64,000 nucleotides of DNA from Moanibacter sp965226025 (GTDB lineage Bacteria > Verrucomicrobiota > Verrucomicrobiia > Opitutales > UBA2987), in contig CBDDCD010000001.1 of the NCBI GenBank assembly GCA_965226025.1, positions 1,116,001 through 1,180,000 of the forward strand, read 5' to 3'. This document shows positions 9,234 to 17,422 of the stretch, in pieces (position 1 is the stretch's first letter; each line of letters starts with the position of its first letter). The position numbers and the translations under genes were made by a program. The notes under the pieces were generated by a model that was given only the letters and a program-made list of their open reading frames with translations, did no database searches and was not told the origin of the DNA.

Positions 9234-9368
9234 GGACAAGGTTCGGGAGCGAGGTTCGAGACGTGGTTGCCAGGGTTTTCGAAGTTACCTTCTCAACTCG
9301 ATCGAAAATGTCCTCACTGTTTACGCGCTCGGAGTTCAGCGGAGCAAACCTCGTCCCGAACCTTGTCC
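9234..9368. repeat. Repeat family B, copy 2
   Basis: A 135-bp element with perfect 14-bp terminal inverted repeats (9234-9247 and 9355-9368, GGACAAGGTTCGGG). The interior matches the 4840 copy strongly. It begins 11 bases after the tripartite element, so the two families are stacked. Confidence 0.88.
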
Positions 9369-9503
9369 ACTGGCTGCGGCTTCGCTGCTTTCTCCGCGGG
9401 CTCTGCGGTTAATTCGATACCTCTTTCCTCCTCCACGGTCTTGAGGTCTAGACATGTCGCCCAAGCTTTCGACAAGGCTCACGACAAAGTATTGAAGAGG
9501 GAT

Positions 9504-9638
9504 CCACACTTAGTCTCTCCTCTTAGTCCCCCCACACTTAGTCCATTACCCTTAGTCGCTCAACGTAGTCCCAAGGAGGGCCGGTCGACTAAATGGCAGG
9601 ACTAAGTGTAACCGACGAAGTGTGGGGACTAAGTGTGG
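9504..9638. repeat. Repeat family D, copy with several CACTTAGTCC words
   Basis: A 135-bp imperfect inverted repeat. CCACACTTAGTC begins the left arm and GGACTAAGTGTGG ends the right arm, with further CTTAGTCC words on the left and GGACTAAGTG words on the right. Relatives lie at 6191-6269 and 17049-17142. The rest of the gap 9224-9785 shows no gene. A short run of GTTCACTGTTCACCGTTTACTG repeats lies just upstream of the next gene, with a similar motif upstream of the first paralogue near 7750-7808. Confidence 0.75.
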
Positions 9639-9785
9639 CAAGCGGCGCTCTTCCTGTTTTCCCATACTTCGCCACCTCCGAGTCTTTGCGTTCCCACCGT
9701 TCACTGTTCACCGTTTACTGTTCACTCTCCCCCTTCCCACATCCAGCCTTTCCAATTGCGACACCTAACATAGACTCCCCCAACC

Positions 9786-10790
9786 ATGTCGGACCAATCA
9801 ATCAGATGGGGCATCCTCAGCACCGCGAAAATCGGTGTCTCTTCCTTCATCCCATCGGCTCGCGCAACTTCCGGTGCCGAAGTCGTTGCCGTGGCCAGCC
9901 GGACCAAGGACAAAGCCGACACCTTCGCCCGCGAACACGAAATACCCGTCGCTCTGGAAAGCTACCAGGCTCTGCTCGACCGAAACGACATCGACGCGAT
10001 TTACAATCCGCTGCCCAACACGCTCCACGCCGAGTGGACCATCCGCGCAGCCGAGGCGGGAAAGCACATCTTCTGCGAAAAGCCGTTGGCGGTAACAGCC
10101 GCCGATGGCCAAAAGATGGTGGACGCCTGCAAGTCCGCCGGAGTCCTTTTGTTTGAGGCCTTCGTCTTCCTCCACCATCCCCAAAGCCGCCGTATACGGG
10201 AGATCCTAGATTCGGACGAGATTGGACCTCTCCGTCACATCAATGCAGGCTTCAGCTACCTCATTCAGGACAGGACCAATATCCGCATGATCAAGGAACT
10301 GGGCGGCGGCAGCATATACGACGGGGGGGTCTATCCAATTACCTTCTCTCGATTTATCGCCGGCGCCGACCCGATCAGTGTCCAAGCCACCATGCGCATC
10401 GACCAGGAGTCGGGCGTGGACCTGCGAACGGCGTTGGTCCTGGAGTATCCGGACAATGTGACCGCGACGTTGTATTCGGCCTTCGATGGTGGCGGCGGTC
10501 CCCACGCCCGCGTCGAATGCGAGAATGGCTGCCTCGACCTACCCTCCCCATTCCACCCAAAGGAAGAAAGCACGTTCGACCTCGTCGCGGGAAAACAGGC
10601 CAAGACAGGGAGCCGATCCGAAACAGTCGAGTCCGGCGTCCCGCCATTCCAGCCCGCCATCCATTTCTTCCAGAGATGCATCCGCGGAGAAGAGACCCCG
10701 TCCTACATGGCGGACCACGCTATCGGCACCCTCAAAGTGGTCGAGGCCGCCTTCGAGTCCGCTCGAACGGGGCAGAAGGTGCTCCTTTAG
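9786..10790 (+). CDS. Gfo/Idh/MocA-family oxidoreductase, paralogue 2
   Basis: This 334-residue protein has the same length and layout as the product of 7841-8845. It has the Rossmann motif GILSTAKIG at 9-17 (Ser in place of the second Gly), CEKPLAVTAADGQKM at 97-111, and GGGSIYDGGVYPITFSRF at about 173-190. It is NAD(P)-dependent and cytosolic. Both paralogues keep the same catalytic-lysine and YDGGVYP signatures, so they probably act on related substrates. Differences are concentrated in the C-terminal substrate domain. A PhyH dioxygenase gene follows 200 bases downstream in the same orientation and may be in the same transcription unit. Confidence 0.92.
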   Translation: MSDQSIRWGILSTAKIGVSSFIPSARATSGAEVVAVASRTKDKADTFAREHEIPVALESYQALLDRNDIDAIYNPLPNTLHAEWTIRAAEAGKHIFCEKPLAVTAADGQKMVDACKSAGVLLFEAFVFLHHPQSRRIREILDSDEIGPLRHINAGFSYLIQDRTNIRMIKELGGGSIYDGGVYPITFSRFIAGADPISVQATMRIDQESGVDLRTALVLEYPDNVTATLYSAFDGGGGPHARVECENGCLDLPSPFHPKEESTFDLVAGKQAKTGSRSETVESGVPPFQPAIHFFQRCIRGEETPSYMADHAIGTLKVVEAAFESARTGQKVLL

Positions 10791-10989
10791 TTCGACCTAA
10801 CCTGTCGCGAATCCGTTGGGAATCCCTCTGCAAAATGGAGGTGCCGAAGTTTCAGGAGAGCTCACGACGAAGACTCAACCTCCCACTCTCCCCGTTTCCC
10901 TAATTTGGTTGCCGCTCCGCTTCCCAAGGCCATCCCCGGCCCCATTACGACTTGCCCGCCATCCTAATTTCCCCACAATCAGGCCAACG

Positions 10990-11754
10990 ATGAAACTGAA
11001 CGAACAACAGATCCGCCAGTTCCAGAAGGACGGCTACCTCGTCGTCAAAGGCCTCCTCTCCCCCGACGAACTGGAAACTCTCCGAGAACGAACCGACGAC
11101 ATCGCCGCCGGACGTGTCGAATTCCCTCGCGAAAAAATCGAATACGAGCCCGGCGCACCCGTCGATGCCCTAAGCCTCGACCATGTCCGCAAAATCAACG
11201 AGGGGGCCGGTTCTGATCTCGTGCTCGCCGCCCATTCCCGGCATCCACGAATCCTCGAAATTATCGAGTCCCTCCTCGGCCCCGACCTCAAACTCTACGG
11301 CGACCAGTTCTTCATCAAACCCCCGGGCGGAATCGAAAAGACCTACCATCAGGACTCACCCTATTTCGCCATCGAACCGATGAACCTCGTCACAGCCTGG
11401 GCGGCGCTGGATGATGTTACCTTGGAAAACGGCTGCGTCTACGTGGTTCCGGGCAGCCATCTTAACGGAGCGCTCGATCACAGCGAGCCTTGGATGGTAG
11501 GCGATCGCAAAGACATGAAAATCCCTGACAGTGCCTTCGATCGCTCCAAAGAAACACCGATTACCTTAAAAGCAGGCGACTGCTCCTTCCACCACAGCCT
11601 CATCCTCCACCGCTCCGGACCCAACAACACACCCCACTTCCGACGCGGCTACGCTACCCACTTTATGAGTTCCCACTCCCGCTGGACCGGCGACCCACAG
11701 GAAAAGCCCGACTATCCCCTCATCCTCGGCGCCGAATTCCAAGGCTGCGTCTAG
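10990..11754 (+). CDS. Phytanoyl-CoA dioxygenase (PhyH) family oxygenase 1
   Basis: This is a 254-residue Fe(II)/2-oxoglutarate-dependent oxygenase. The frame is open further upstream, but the protein is recognisable from MKLNEQQIRQFQKDGYLVV, so I place the start at the ATG at 10990. Iron ligands are His120 and Asp122 in TYHQDSPYF and His207 in ILHRSGPN. The 2-oxoglutarate arginine is in FRRGYATHF just after. The product hydroxylates an unknown small substrate in the cytosol; bacterial PhyH homologues include ectoine and secondary-metabolite hydroxylases. It converges on the sialidase-like gene with only 28 bases between, filled by a hairpin. Confidence 0.9.
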   Translation: MKLNEQQIRQFQKDGYLVVKGLLSPDELETLRERTDDIAAGRVEFPREKIEYEPGAPVDALSLDHVRKINEGAGSDLVLAAHSRHPRILEIIESLLGPDLKLYGDQFFIKPPGGIEKTYHQDSPYFAIEPMNLVTAWAALDDVTLENGCVYVVPGSHLNGALDHSEPWMVGDRKDMKIPDSAFDRSKETPITLKAGDCSFHHSLILHRSGPNNTPHFRRGYATHFMSSHSRWTGDPQEKPDYPLILGAEFQGCV

Positions 11755-11782
11755 TTTGGAAATCGCAAGCGATTTCCAAACT
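11753..11782. terminator. Bidirectional hairpin between convergent genes
   Basis: A perfect 14-bp stem (11753-11766 with 11769-11782) with a 2-base loop exactly fills the space between the two convergent stop codons. Its position suggests a shared terminator, though no U-tract follows on either strand. Confidence 0.6.
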
Positions 11783-12976
11783 CTAGAAATCCTCCACTCC
11801 GAACCGATACCCCCGAATCTGCGCCATCGGGGCATCGTCGTTGATGTAGTTAACGACCAGAAATTTTCCTCGCTCGTATTCCACCCAACCGCTATAGCCG
11901 CTATCGGCAAAGGGGCTGGTGTCCAGATCCAGCGGCAAAATCAGGCCCTTCTGCTCCGTCAGATCCGGACTGAGTGCGCTCTCGATGGGCTCGAGAAAAG
12001 CGAAAGAGTGCACCGCCGAACCGCCGACCCCGAGCACGAGCTCGGTTTCCGTCTCCTTCATGTATGGAGTCCGCTCGATCGAAGCGACGAAACGGGCGTT
12101 GTCCGCGTTTCCCGGCATCTTAGGAATGACGATACCGCGCTTCGCGATTCGCTTCTCCCAGGTCTCCTCACTCATATCGACCCGCCATCGGCAGGGCAAA
12201 CCGTAGCGACCGGTGACCAATATCAGGCCATCCCGAGTTAAACGAGCAATCGGCATCCCGATGGCGGCGGGATTGAGGGTATCGAACGGACCCTCCCAAG
12301 TGGCACCGCCGTCTTTTGAAATCATCTTCTGGAGAGGTCGGCCTGAATCCTCGCGCTCGTAGGAGACCAACTCGCCGCCGGGCATCTGGACAATGCTGCC
12401 TTCGTCGACCTCATAGTCCGGGTTGTGGGTGAGAGCAAAGGGCTCTTCCCATGTCTGTCCCTTGTTCTCGCTGACGGTGAGCATCTGAAGGATGTGATCG
12501 TTGGCGTCACGTATGGCGGTGAGCAGGAGCCAGCGCCCATCCGGCAATTCCGCGACCTCATCCGGACAGATACCTCGCACCGCCGTGACATCCGGTTCAG
12601 AGAAACTCCGGCCTTCATCCTCGCTGAACCAGAACGTTATGTGAGCCTTGTCCTCCACATACCACTCACCCGGCGGATAGTCATAACGGTCACAGAGGAG
12701 CAGGATGCGCCCATCCTTGAGCTGCTGGATCTTCGGGCAGTTGCATACGCTCATCACCCCGGAAGAACTGTCCATCTCACAGATTACATTGCGCTCGGAC
12801 CAGGTCTCTCCCGCATCGTCGCTGTAGCGGACAATGAGCCTGCAGTAGTCGCTCGCCACGTGGCCATTGCTCTCCCTGTAAGTCAGAATAATCCGACCCG
12901 ACTCCGTCCGACACAAATGCGGAAAACACTCGTATACCGAATCATCCCGAGAAATGGTGAACTTTTCTAGCGGCAT
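11783..12976 (-). CDS. Sialidase-like BNR/Asp-box beta-propeller protein
   Basis: This 397-residue protein has the exo-alpha-sialidase fold. Four Asp-boxes are visible: SDDAGETW near 52, SEDEGRSF near 116, SENKGQTW near 168 and SKDGGATW near 221. The N-terminal block ECFPHLCRTESGRIILTYRE supplies the arginine typical of the superfamily. There is no signal peptide, so it is probably cytosolic or a glycosidase-like enzyme acting on imported material. Members of this group in Verrucomicrobiota and Planctomycetota are usually annotated as exo-alpha-sialidase without proof of sialic-acid activity, and I would not claim it. It starts at the ATG at 12976 with AAAGAGAGG just upstream. Confidence 0.82.
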   Translation of the reverse strand: MPLEKFTISRDDSVYECFPHLCRTESGRIILTYRESNGHVASDYCRLIVRYSDDAGETWSERNVICEMDSSSGVMSVCNCPKIQQLKDGRILLLCDRYDYPPGEWYVEDKAHITFWFSEDEGRSFSEPDVTAVRGICPDEVAELPDGRWLLLTAIRDANDHILQMLTVSENKGQTWEEPFALTHNPDYEVDEGSIVQMPGGELVSYEREDSGRPLQKMISKDGGATWEGPFDTLNPAAIGMPIARLTRDGLILVTGRYGLPCRWRVDMSEETWEKRIAKRGIVIPKMPGNADNARFVASIERTPYMKETETELVLGVGGSAVHSFAFLEPIESALSPDLTEQKGLILPLDLDTSPFADSGYSGWVEYERGKFLVVNYINDDAPMAQIRGYRFGVEDF

Positions 12977-13030
12977 GAATGGACCTCTCTTTCAGCGACC
13001 GTTTTCAGGATACGAAGCAAACCACGGAGA

Positions 13031-13502
13031 ACCTAGCGCAGCATAGCCGCAACCAAAAACGCACGAAGAGCAACCACGGAGGGCACGGAGATTATTAAGA
13101 GAAGGGTCTTCTCGGCCCTTTATTAAGAATCGCCCTTCCACAAACCAGTACATTGCACTTTGTGGACTTCGTTTTCGGCTCCGTTGGTAGGTTTCTATAT
13201 TGATTCTTGCGTTATTCAGAATTATCGCCTCCGTGACCTCCGTATTACAATCCGTCAAAACTCAGTTTCTTGAACACGTTTTTCTCCACCGAATCTGATA
13301 AGGTACTGATATTGAAATCGATAAGAGAGGGACCACGGATTGCACGGATGGTCACGGATAGAGAAAAATGTCGTCCATCCCTCTCAACTCAAATTCCCAT
13401 TTCCTATCCGTGCCAATCCGTGAAATCCGTTGTTGTCCTCCGTGTCTCCGTGCCCTCCGTGGTTGGTCTTCTCGCACTCTTGGTTGCGGCTTCGCTGCTC
13501 TA
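13031..13502. repeat. Nested inverted repeats filling the gap 12977-13515
   Basis: An outer imperfect inverted repeat pairs about 13031-13092 with about 13444-13502. It includes a perfect 21-bp core (CAACCACGGAGGGCACGGAGA at 13071-13091 against 13445-13465). Inside is a second one built from CCACGGATTGCACGGAT and ATCCGTGCCAATCCGTG (about 13332-13360 and 13398-13430). No gene is credible in between. Confidence 0.75.
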
Positions 13503-13515
13503 GAGAGTCTCTGAA

Positions 13516-14442
13516 TTAAAGTGGTGCTCTAAATTCGGAATTCTCCTCCGCCCACGCTTTCAGCGGCACCTGATCCTCGTCTTTAACAATCCAGTACGGA
13601 GAATGGGGATGAAACTCCGGATCATCCCCCAACGGTTCACCGTCTCCCACCACCGCACCCAATAATTGACGACGGATCGGTGAACTTCTAGCGACAAGCT
13701 CGGGATCCGGCTGAATATAGTCCGTCGGACGAAGCCAACGGTAGTGGTAGCCCACGTGCATGACCTTGCGCGTCTTGTCCGACCGATTCGGTCCCACACA
13801 ATGCCAAGTGGCGGTGCGCCAGAGCACAGCTGAACCTGGGCGAAGCCTGAGTTCCAACGCCTCCGACGGATCGACCCCGCGGTCGTTCTGCCGAAGCTCG
13901 TCCGGTTTGCGTTTATGGCTGCCCGGAACAAACCAGAGATTGCCGGAACCAGATTCACTCAGATCGGAGAGAACATAGAAGACCTTGACCTCCATGAAGG
14001 GCAAACGGCCATCCAGGGAAGGCGCCTCGAACAGGTAATCTCCAGCGAGGTCCGGATGCCAAACGACATTGTTATACCCGGCCTCCTGATCGTCCCCTTT
14101 TCCCCGGCCCACCTCCCCTGCTCGCATTTTCTGCGGATAAGGCGGGCGGTAGTCGAGATGGGTCGTTCGGATCTGGATGTTCCAACCGATTGAATCAACC
14201 ACCAGGGGCAGAATCCTGGGGTGGTCGATAAGATCGAGGAAGGCTTCGTGATGGGCTAACGCATTGCGGATTGAGAAGGGCTCCTCCGGACCAAAACCTT
14301 TCGCTTTACGAACCCGGGCCGCAACTTCGTCGACCGCGGACAAGAGCATCTCCAGTTCTTCCTCTTCGAGAAAGTCTTCTAGGATGATGAATCCCTTCTC
14401 CTCAAAATCCTTCTCCTGCTCCGGCGTCATTGCGAGTGCCAT
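13516..14442 (-). CDS. Phytanoyl-CoA dioxygenase (PhyH) family oxygenase 2
   Basis: This is a 308-residue Fe(II)/2-oxoglutarate oxygenase. The start at 14442 (MALAMTPEQEKDFEEKG) is chosen over the upstream in-frame ATG because it has a good ribosome-binding site, AAGGAAGGA, at the right distance. The HxD pair is His129/Asp131 in VVWHPDLAG and the distal ligand is His214 in ATWHCVGPNRS, followed by KTRKVMHVGYH. The segment VFYVLSDLSESGSGNLWFVP is characteristic of the family. It differs clearly from the 10990 protein, so these are not recent duplicates. Substrate unknown. Confidence 0.9.
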   Translation of the reverse strand: MALAMTPEQEKDFEEKGFIILEDFLEEEELEMLLSAVDEVAARVRKAKGFGPEEPFSIRNALAHHEAFLDLIDHPRILPLVVDSIGWNIQIRTTHLDYRPPYPQKMRAGEVGRGKGDDQEAGYNNVVWHPDLAGDYLFEAPSLDGRLPFMEVKVFYVLSDLSESGSGNLWFVPGSHKRKPDELRQNDRGVDPSEALELRLRPGSAVLWRTATWHCVGPNRSDKTRKVMHVGYHYRWLRPTDYIQPDPELVARSSPIRRQLLGAVVGDGEPLGDDPEFHPHSPYWIVKDEDQVPLKAWAEENSEFRAPL

Positions 14443-14735
14443 GGCTTGTTCCTTCCTTTTCGAATTACGCAAAACCAGTATTCAACCGACTGCAGTGGAA
14501 AGTCCAATCATCGAATCCTCAATTCTGATTCCCAAGGATCTCCGGTAATGCGTCAGCTCTTCACTCCGGCCCAAATTTCGCAGAAATTTGGCTTCCCTTG
14601 AACATTCGAACTTGAGCCTTCGATATTGGATATTCCCCATCCGCCTGCGGTGAGCCTCTTGTATCCGTTGTCTTTTTGAATAGTGCCTTCGGTGAGAAGG
14701 CGAAAGTTGGTCAGATTCGTCGTCGCCGTGTTACA

Positions 14736-14855
14736 GACAAGGTTCGGGACGAGGTTCCTACGTAAATCAGAATCACCTTCTCAGTTCGATCCTAATTGCC
14801 TTCACTGTAAACTTGTCCAGAACTCAGCGAAGCAAACCTCATCTCGAACCTTGTC
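14736..14855. repeat. Repeat family B, copy 3
   Basis: A 120-bp element running from GACAAGGTTCGGG to CTCGAACCTTGTC, with the internal CACCTTCTCAGTTCGATC and AGCGAAGCAAACCTC blocks of the family. It occupies the gap 14443-14886. The remaining 290 bases of the gap show no gene or other structure. Confidence 0.85.
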
Positions 14856-14886
14856 CATTCTTTGTGGCTAGTCTGTGGTGCCAGTT

Positions 14887-15975
14887 CTACGAGTTAGGCA
14901 AATGTCTCTCATAAAACCCCTGCCAATTACGATACATCACGTCAGCAACATCATCCTCACTATACCCCCGAGTCTCCAAAATCGGCACCAACTTCCCATA
15001 ATCTGCCACGGTATCGATATCGAAAGGCGCACCATCAACTCCACCCTGCCCGTCCGTGTCTCCGCCGATTGCGGCGTGATGGGCGTTTCCCGCCAGCTGA
15101 CAGACATGGTCGACATGATTCGCAATGTGCTCGAGGGTCACTGCCTCGCGCGGAAAAAAATCACGGCGCGCATAGGATCCCGTGTCCGCCCAATCCACCT
15201 CCTGAGTCTCCCGCAACATCCATGTGTCCATGGAAGCGCCGATCACCCCGCCCCGTTCGATCACCGCATTGAGTTGCTCATCGGTGAACTGGCGCATTCC
15301 AGGAGCCAGCGCGCGACAGTTCTGGTGGCTCGCGAGAATCGGCCCCGAGTAAATCTCAAGCGCTTCCCAGAAACTCTGGTCGGCGATGTGAGTCATATCG
15401 AGAAGCATGCCGCAATTCTCCATCTCTCGCAACAACTGGGCCGCAGGCGGCTTTAGCTCTCCTTCCGTCCCTGTGCCGTGGGCGTACATGCTCGGCCCAT
15501 AGTGCGTCAGACTGACCACTCGAACTCCCTCCGCCCACCATTCATGGACCTGCTCCGGCTCCAGGATTGGATCTGCTCCTTCCATGCCAATGATGAATCC
15601 AACCGTGGAGTTTAAATGATCCTCCTCCTCTTCCCATCGTTTAACATGCTCGGCCAGATCGGAACCCGTCGTGAGGATCACCCCTTCTCCCTGGCGCTCG
15701 AGTATTCGGTAATAAGCAAGTTGTCCTTTCGCCGCGCCGTATGCCGCTTCCGCGCTGTCATAGCCTTCTAACACGCTGCCCTCCCACCGCCGCCGAATCG
15801 TGAACTTCATCAACGCGCATACAATACCTCCCCGCCGCATCTCGGGCAGTGACGCAAAAGGAACGTTACTTGAATCGGGATCGGTCGCACGCAGCTCGTC
15901 GATCGGAAGGCTCAGATTCCGATTCAATTCGAGGGCCCCGTAGGCCATCGGATAATCACCGTCAAATATCAACAT
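14887..15975 (-). CDS. Peptidase M19 (membrane dipeptidase) homologue lacking the HxD metal motif
   Basis: This 362-residue protein has the M19 amidohydrolase-type TIM barrel. Glu132 in GMEGADPI, His196 in LDMTHIAD and His217 in ASHQNCRAL correspond to the bridging Glu and the two later His ligands. The late motif GGDTDG replaces the usual GSDFDG. At the N-terminus, where M19 enzymes have His-x-Asp (as in DAHLD or DGHND), this protein reads FDGDYPM, so both early zinc ligands are absent (Asp7 and Pro9 at those places). The rest is well conserved, so this may be a diverged subfamily with another metal arrangement or a non-peptidase role. No signal peptide is seen. Confidence 0.8.
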   Translation of the reverse strand: MLIFDGDYPMAYGALELNRNLSLPIDELRATDPDSSNVPFASLPEMRRGGIVCALMKFTIRRRWEGSVLEGYDSAEAAYGAAKGQLAYYRILERQGEGVILTTGSDLAEHVKRWEEEEDHLNSTVGFIIGMEGADPILEPEQVHEWWAEGVRVVSLTHYGPSMYAHGTGTEGELKPPAAQLLREMENCGMLLDMTHIADQSFWEALEIYSGPILASHQNCRALAPGMRQFTDEQLNAVIERGGVIGASMDTWMLRETQEVDWADTGSYARRDFFPREAVTLEHIANHVDHVCQLAGNAHHAAIGGDTDGQGGVDGAPFDIDTVADYGKLVPILETRGYSEDDVADVMYRNWQGFYERHLPNS

Positions 15976-15977
15976 CT

Positions 15978-16036
15978 GTAGGATTCTGTTGTTCGATTGC
16001 TGCGCAATTGAAGAAATCCGTCTGACAGATTTCTAG
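15978..16036. repeat. Degenerate family A hairpin unit
   Basis: TAGGATTCTGTTG at the left and CTGACAGATTTCTAG at the right give a decayed copy of the short TAGGA..TCCTA unit. It directly abuts the start codon of the dipeptidase-like gene, so it must contribute that gene's leader. The remainder of 16037-16239 shows nothing recognisable. Confidence 0.55.
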
Positions 16037-16239
16037 CCTCGGATTCAGCGCACTTCCCTGTAAACCAACTTTGAACGAAATCAGAGAGAACTGGTGGGCC
16101 GTGACCTCCGGGCGCGGCATAGGTTGTTTGAACCTTTTCACTGACCTTCCGCGTCCGGAGGCCGCGGACCACCTCTACATTCCATCTTCAGGTGTCGGTT
16201 ACGGAAATACTCGCCTGTATTGGGCCTCGCGATTCCCTT

Positions 16240-16986
16240 TTACCATCCCAGCTTCGACTCCCGACCGTGCTTTCCCAAGAGCTCTCCGATCGCATCCTTG
16301 GTCAGCATGAAGGTGGAGATGCTCTCAGTCACCTCTCCGATCATTCGTTTGCCGGCCGCGTGGAGCTTCTCGTCGATCTTTGCGTAGGTCTCGGCAACTT
16401 TCGGATGACCCGGTTGACCAACCAGTCCCAAGCTTTGAGCCATATCCTCGGGACCGCCGGCGAAGTAATCGATGCCATCCACCGTGAGGATCTCGTCGAG
16501 ATTTTCCAAGGACACGATACTTTCAAGCTGCGGAACCAGCATGGTGTTGGCGTTCACGTCCTGGAAGAGACGGATGTGATCGCCCTCCACTTGGCCGTGC
16601 ATCGTCGGTATGCTGGTTGCGCTCCTAAGACCGAGAGGAGCGAAGAAGGTGTATTTGACCAGCGCTTCGGCCTCTTCCTTGATGAGGAGATTGGGCACCG
16701 TTATCCCGCGCACCCCCCGATCCAGAAAGCTCAATATCGTGCTCTCCTGTCCATCCGGGATTCGCATCGTAACCGTGATCCCGCGTGCATCCGCAATACG
16801 ACACATCTCCCCGATTCCCGCTGGTGTCACCGGTGTGTGCTGACCGTCAAAATCAACGAAATCCAGACCCATTCGCCCAGCCAACTCTACCAGCTCGCCC
16901 GAACATGCCGTCAGACTCAGCCCAAGCGCCTTTTCGCCGTCCCTTACCCTCTCTAGAATCGGATTGGGTACCATGCCTGAAAGCAT
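16240..16986 (-). CDS. HpcH/HpaI aldolase family protein
   Basis: This is a 248-residue class II aldolase with a phosphoenolpyruvate/pyruvate-type TIM barrel. Family signatures are GLDFVDFDGQHTPVT near 40-54, MRIPDGQESTILSFLDRGVRGITVPN near 74-99, and VPQLESIVSLENLDEIL near 145-161, where the Glu is the usual metal ligand, followed by GGPEDMAQSLG. Such enzymes cleave 2-keto-3-deoxy sugar acids or 4-hydroxy-2-oxo acids to pyruvate plus an aldehyde, which fits the many dehydrogenases and enolase-type dehydratases nearby. An alternative start is the internal ATG at 16974. Confidence 0.88.
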   Translation of the reverse strand: MLSGMVPNPILERVRDGEKALGLSLTACSGELVELAGRMGLDFVDFDGQHTPVTPAGIGEMCRIADARGITVTMRIPDGQESTILSFLDRGVRGITVPNLLIKEEAEALVKYTFFAPLGLRSATSIPTMHGQVEGDHIRLFQDVNANTMLVPQLESIVSLENLDEILTVDGIDYFAGGPEDMAQSLGLVGQPGHPKVAETYAKIDEKLHAAGKRMIGEVTESISTFMLTKDAIGELLGKHGRESKLGW

Positions 16987-17048
16987 TCGTCCAACCGAAC
17001 GGAAGTCAAGCGATCCAACAATCGATTATCGTAAGCGTAATCGACCAT

Positions 17049-17142
17049 CACACTTAGTCCAAAACTCTTAGTCGCGCCACTTCGTCCTTCTCCCCAAACC
17101 AAATTTACTAAGTGATCAGACTAAGCGTGGGGACTAAGTGTG
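17049..17142. repeat. Repeat family D, short copy
   Basis: A 94-bp inverted repeat with perfect ends CACACTTAGTCC (17049-17060) and GGACTAAGTGTG (17131-17142). The rest of the gap (17143-17422) has the G-rich motif CTCGGAGGGGCAGGGGTGGG near 17203-17222, matching the one near 6062, and no gene. Confidence 0.75.
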
Positions 17143-17422
17143 TGCGTCAGCGCGACCATCTCCAATCGTGTCTCAGGGCCGTGATATCCTGTTGATCTCC
17201 TCCTCGGAGGGGCAGGGGTGGGTTGCCGCGAATTCAAGACGCAGAACAATACTTCCACCTAGCGTGACTCTCAATCGTAAACTAGAGCCGATTTCGATGT
17301 TCCGCGAATCCGACAAGGCTTACGATCCCGCTCACCGGACCTCGCGAAAAAGAGTGAAGAGCATATCGAGCGCCCGAATTACAAAAATCTCGCTTCCCGC
17401 ATCTCGCATCTCGAAACTTTCC

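Noticed and set aside
9504..9638. Repeated CACTTAGTCC words as a possible CRISPR array
   Set aside because: The words are inverted as well as direct, spacing is irregular, and there are no equal-length spacers or cas genes.
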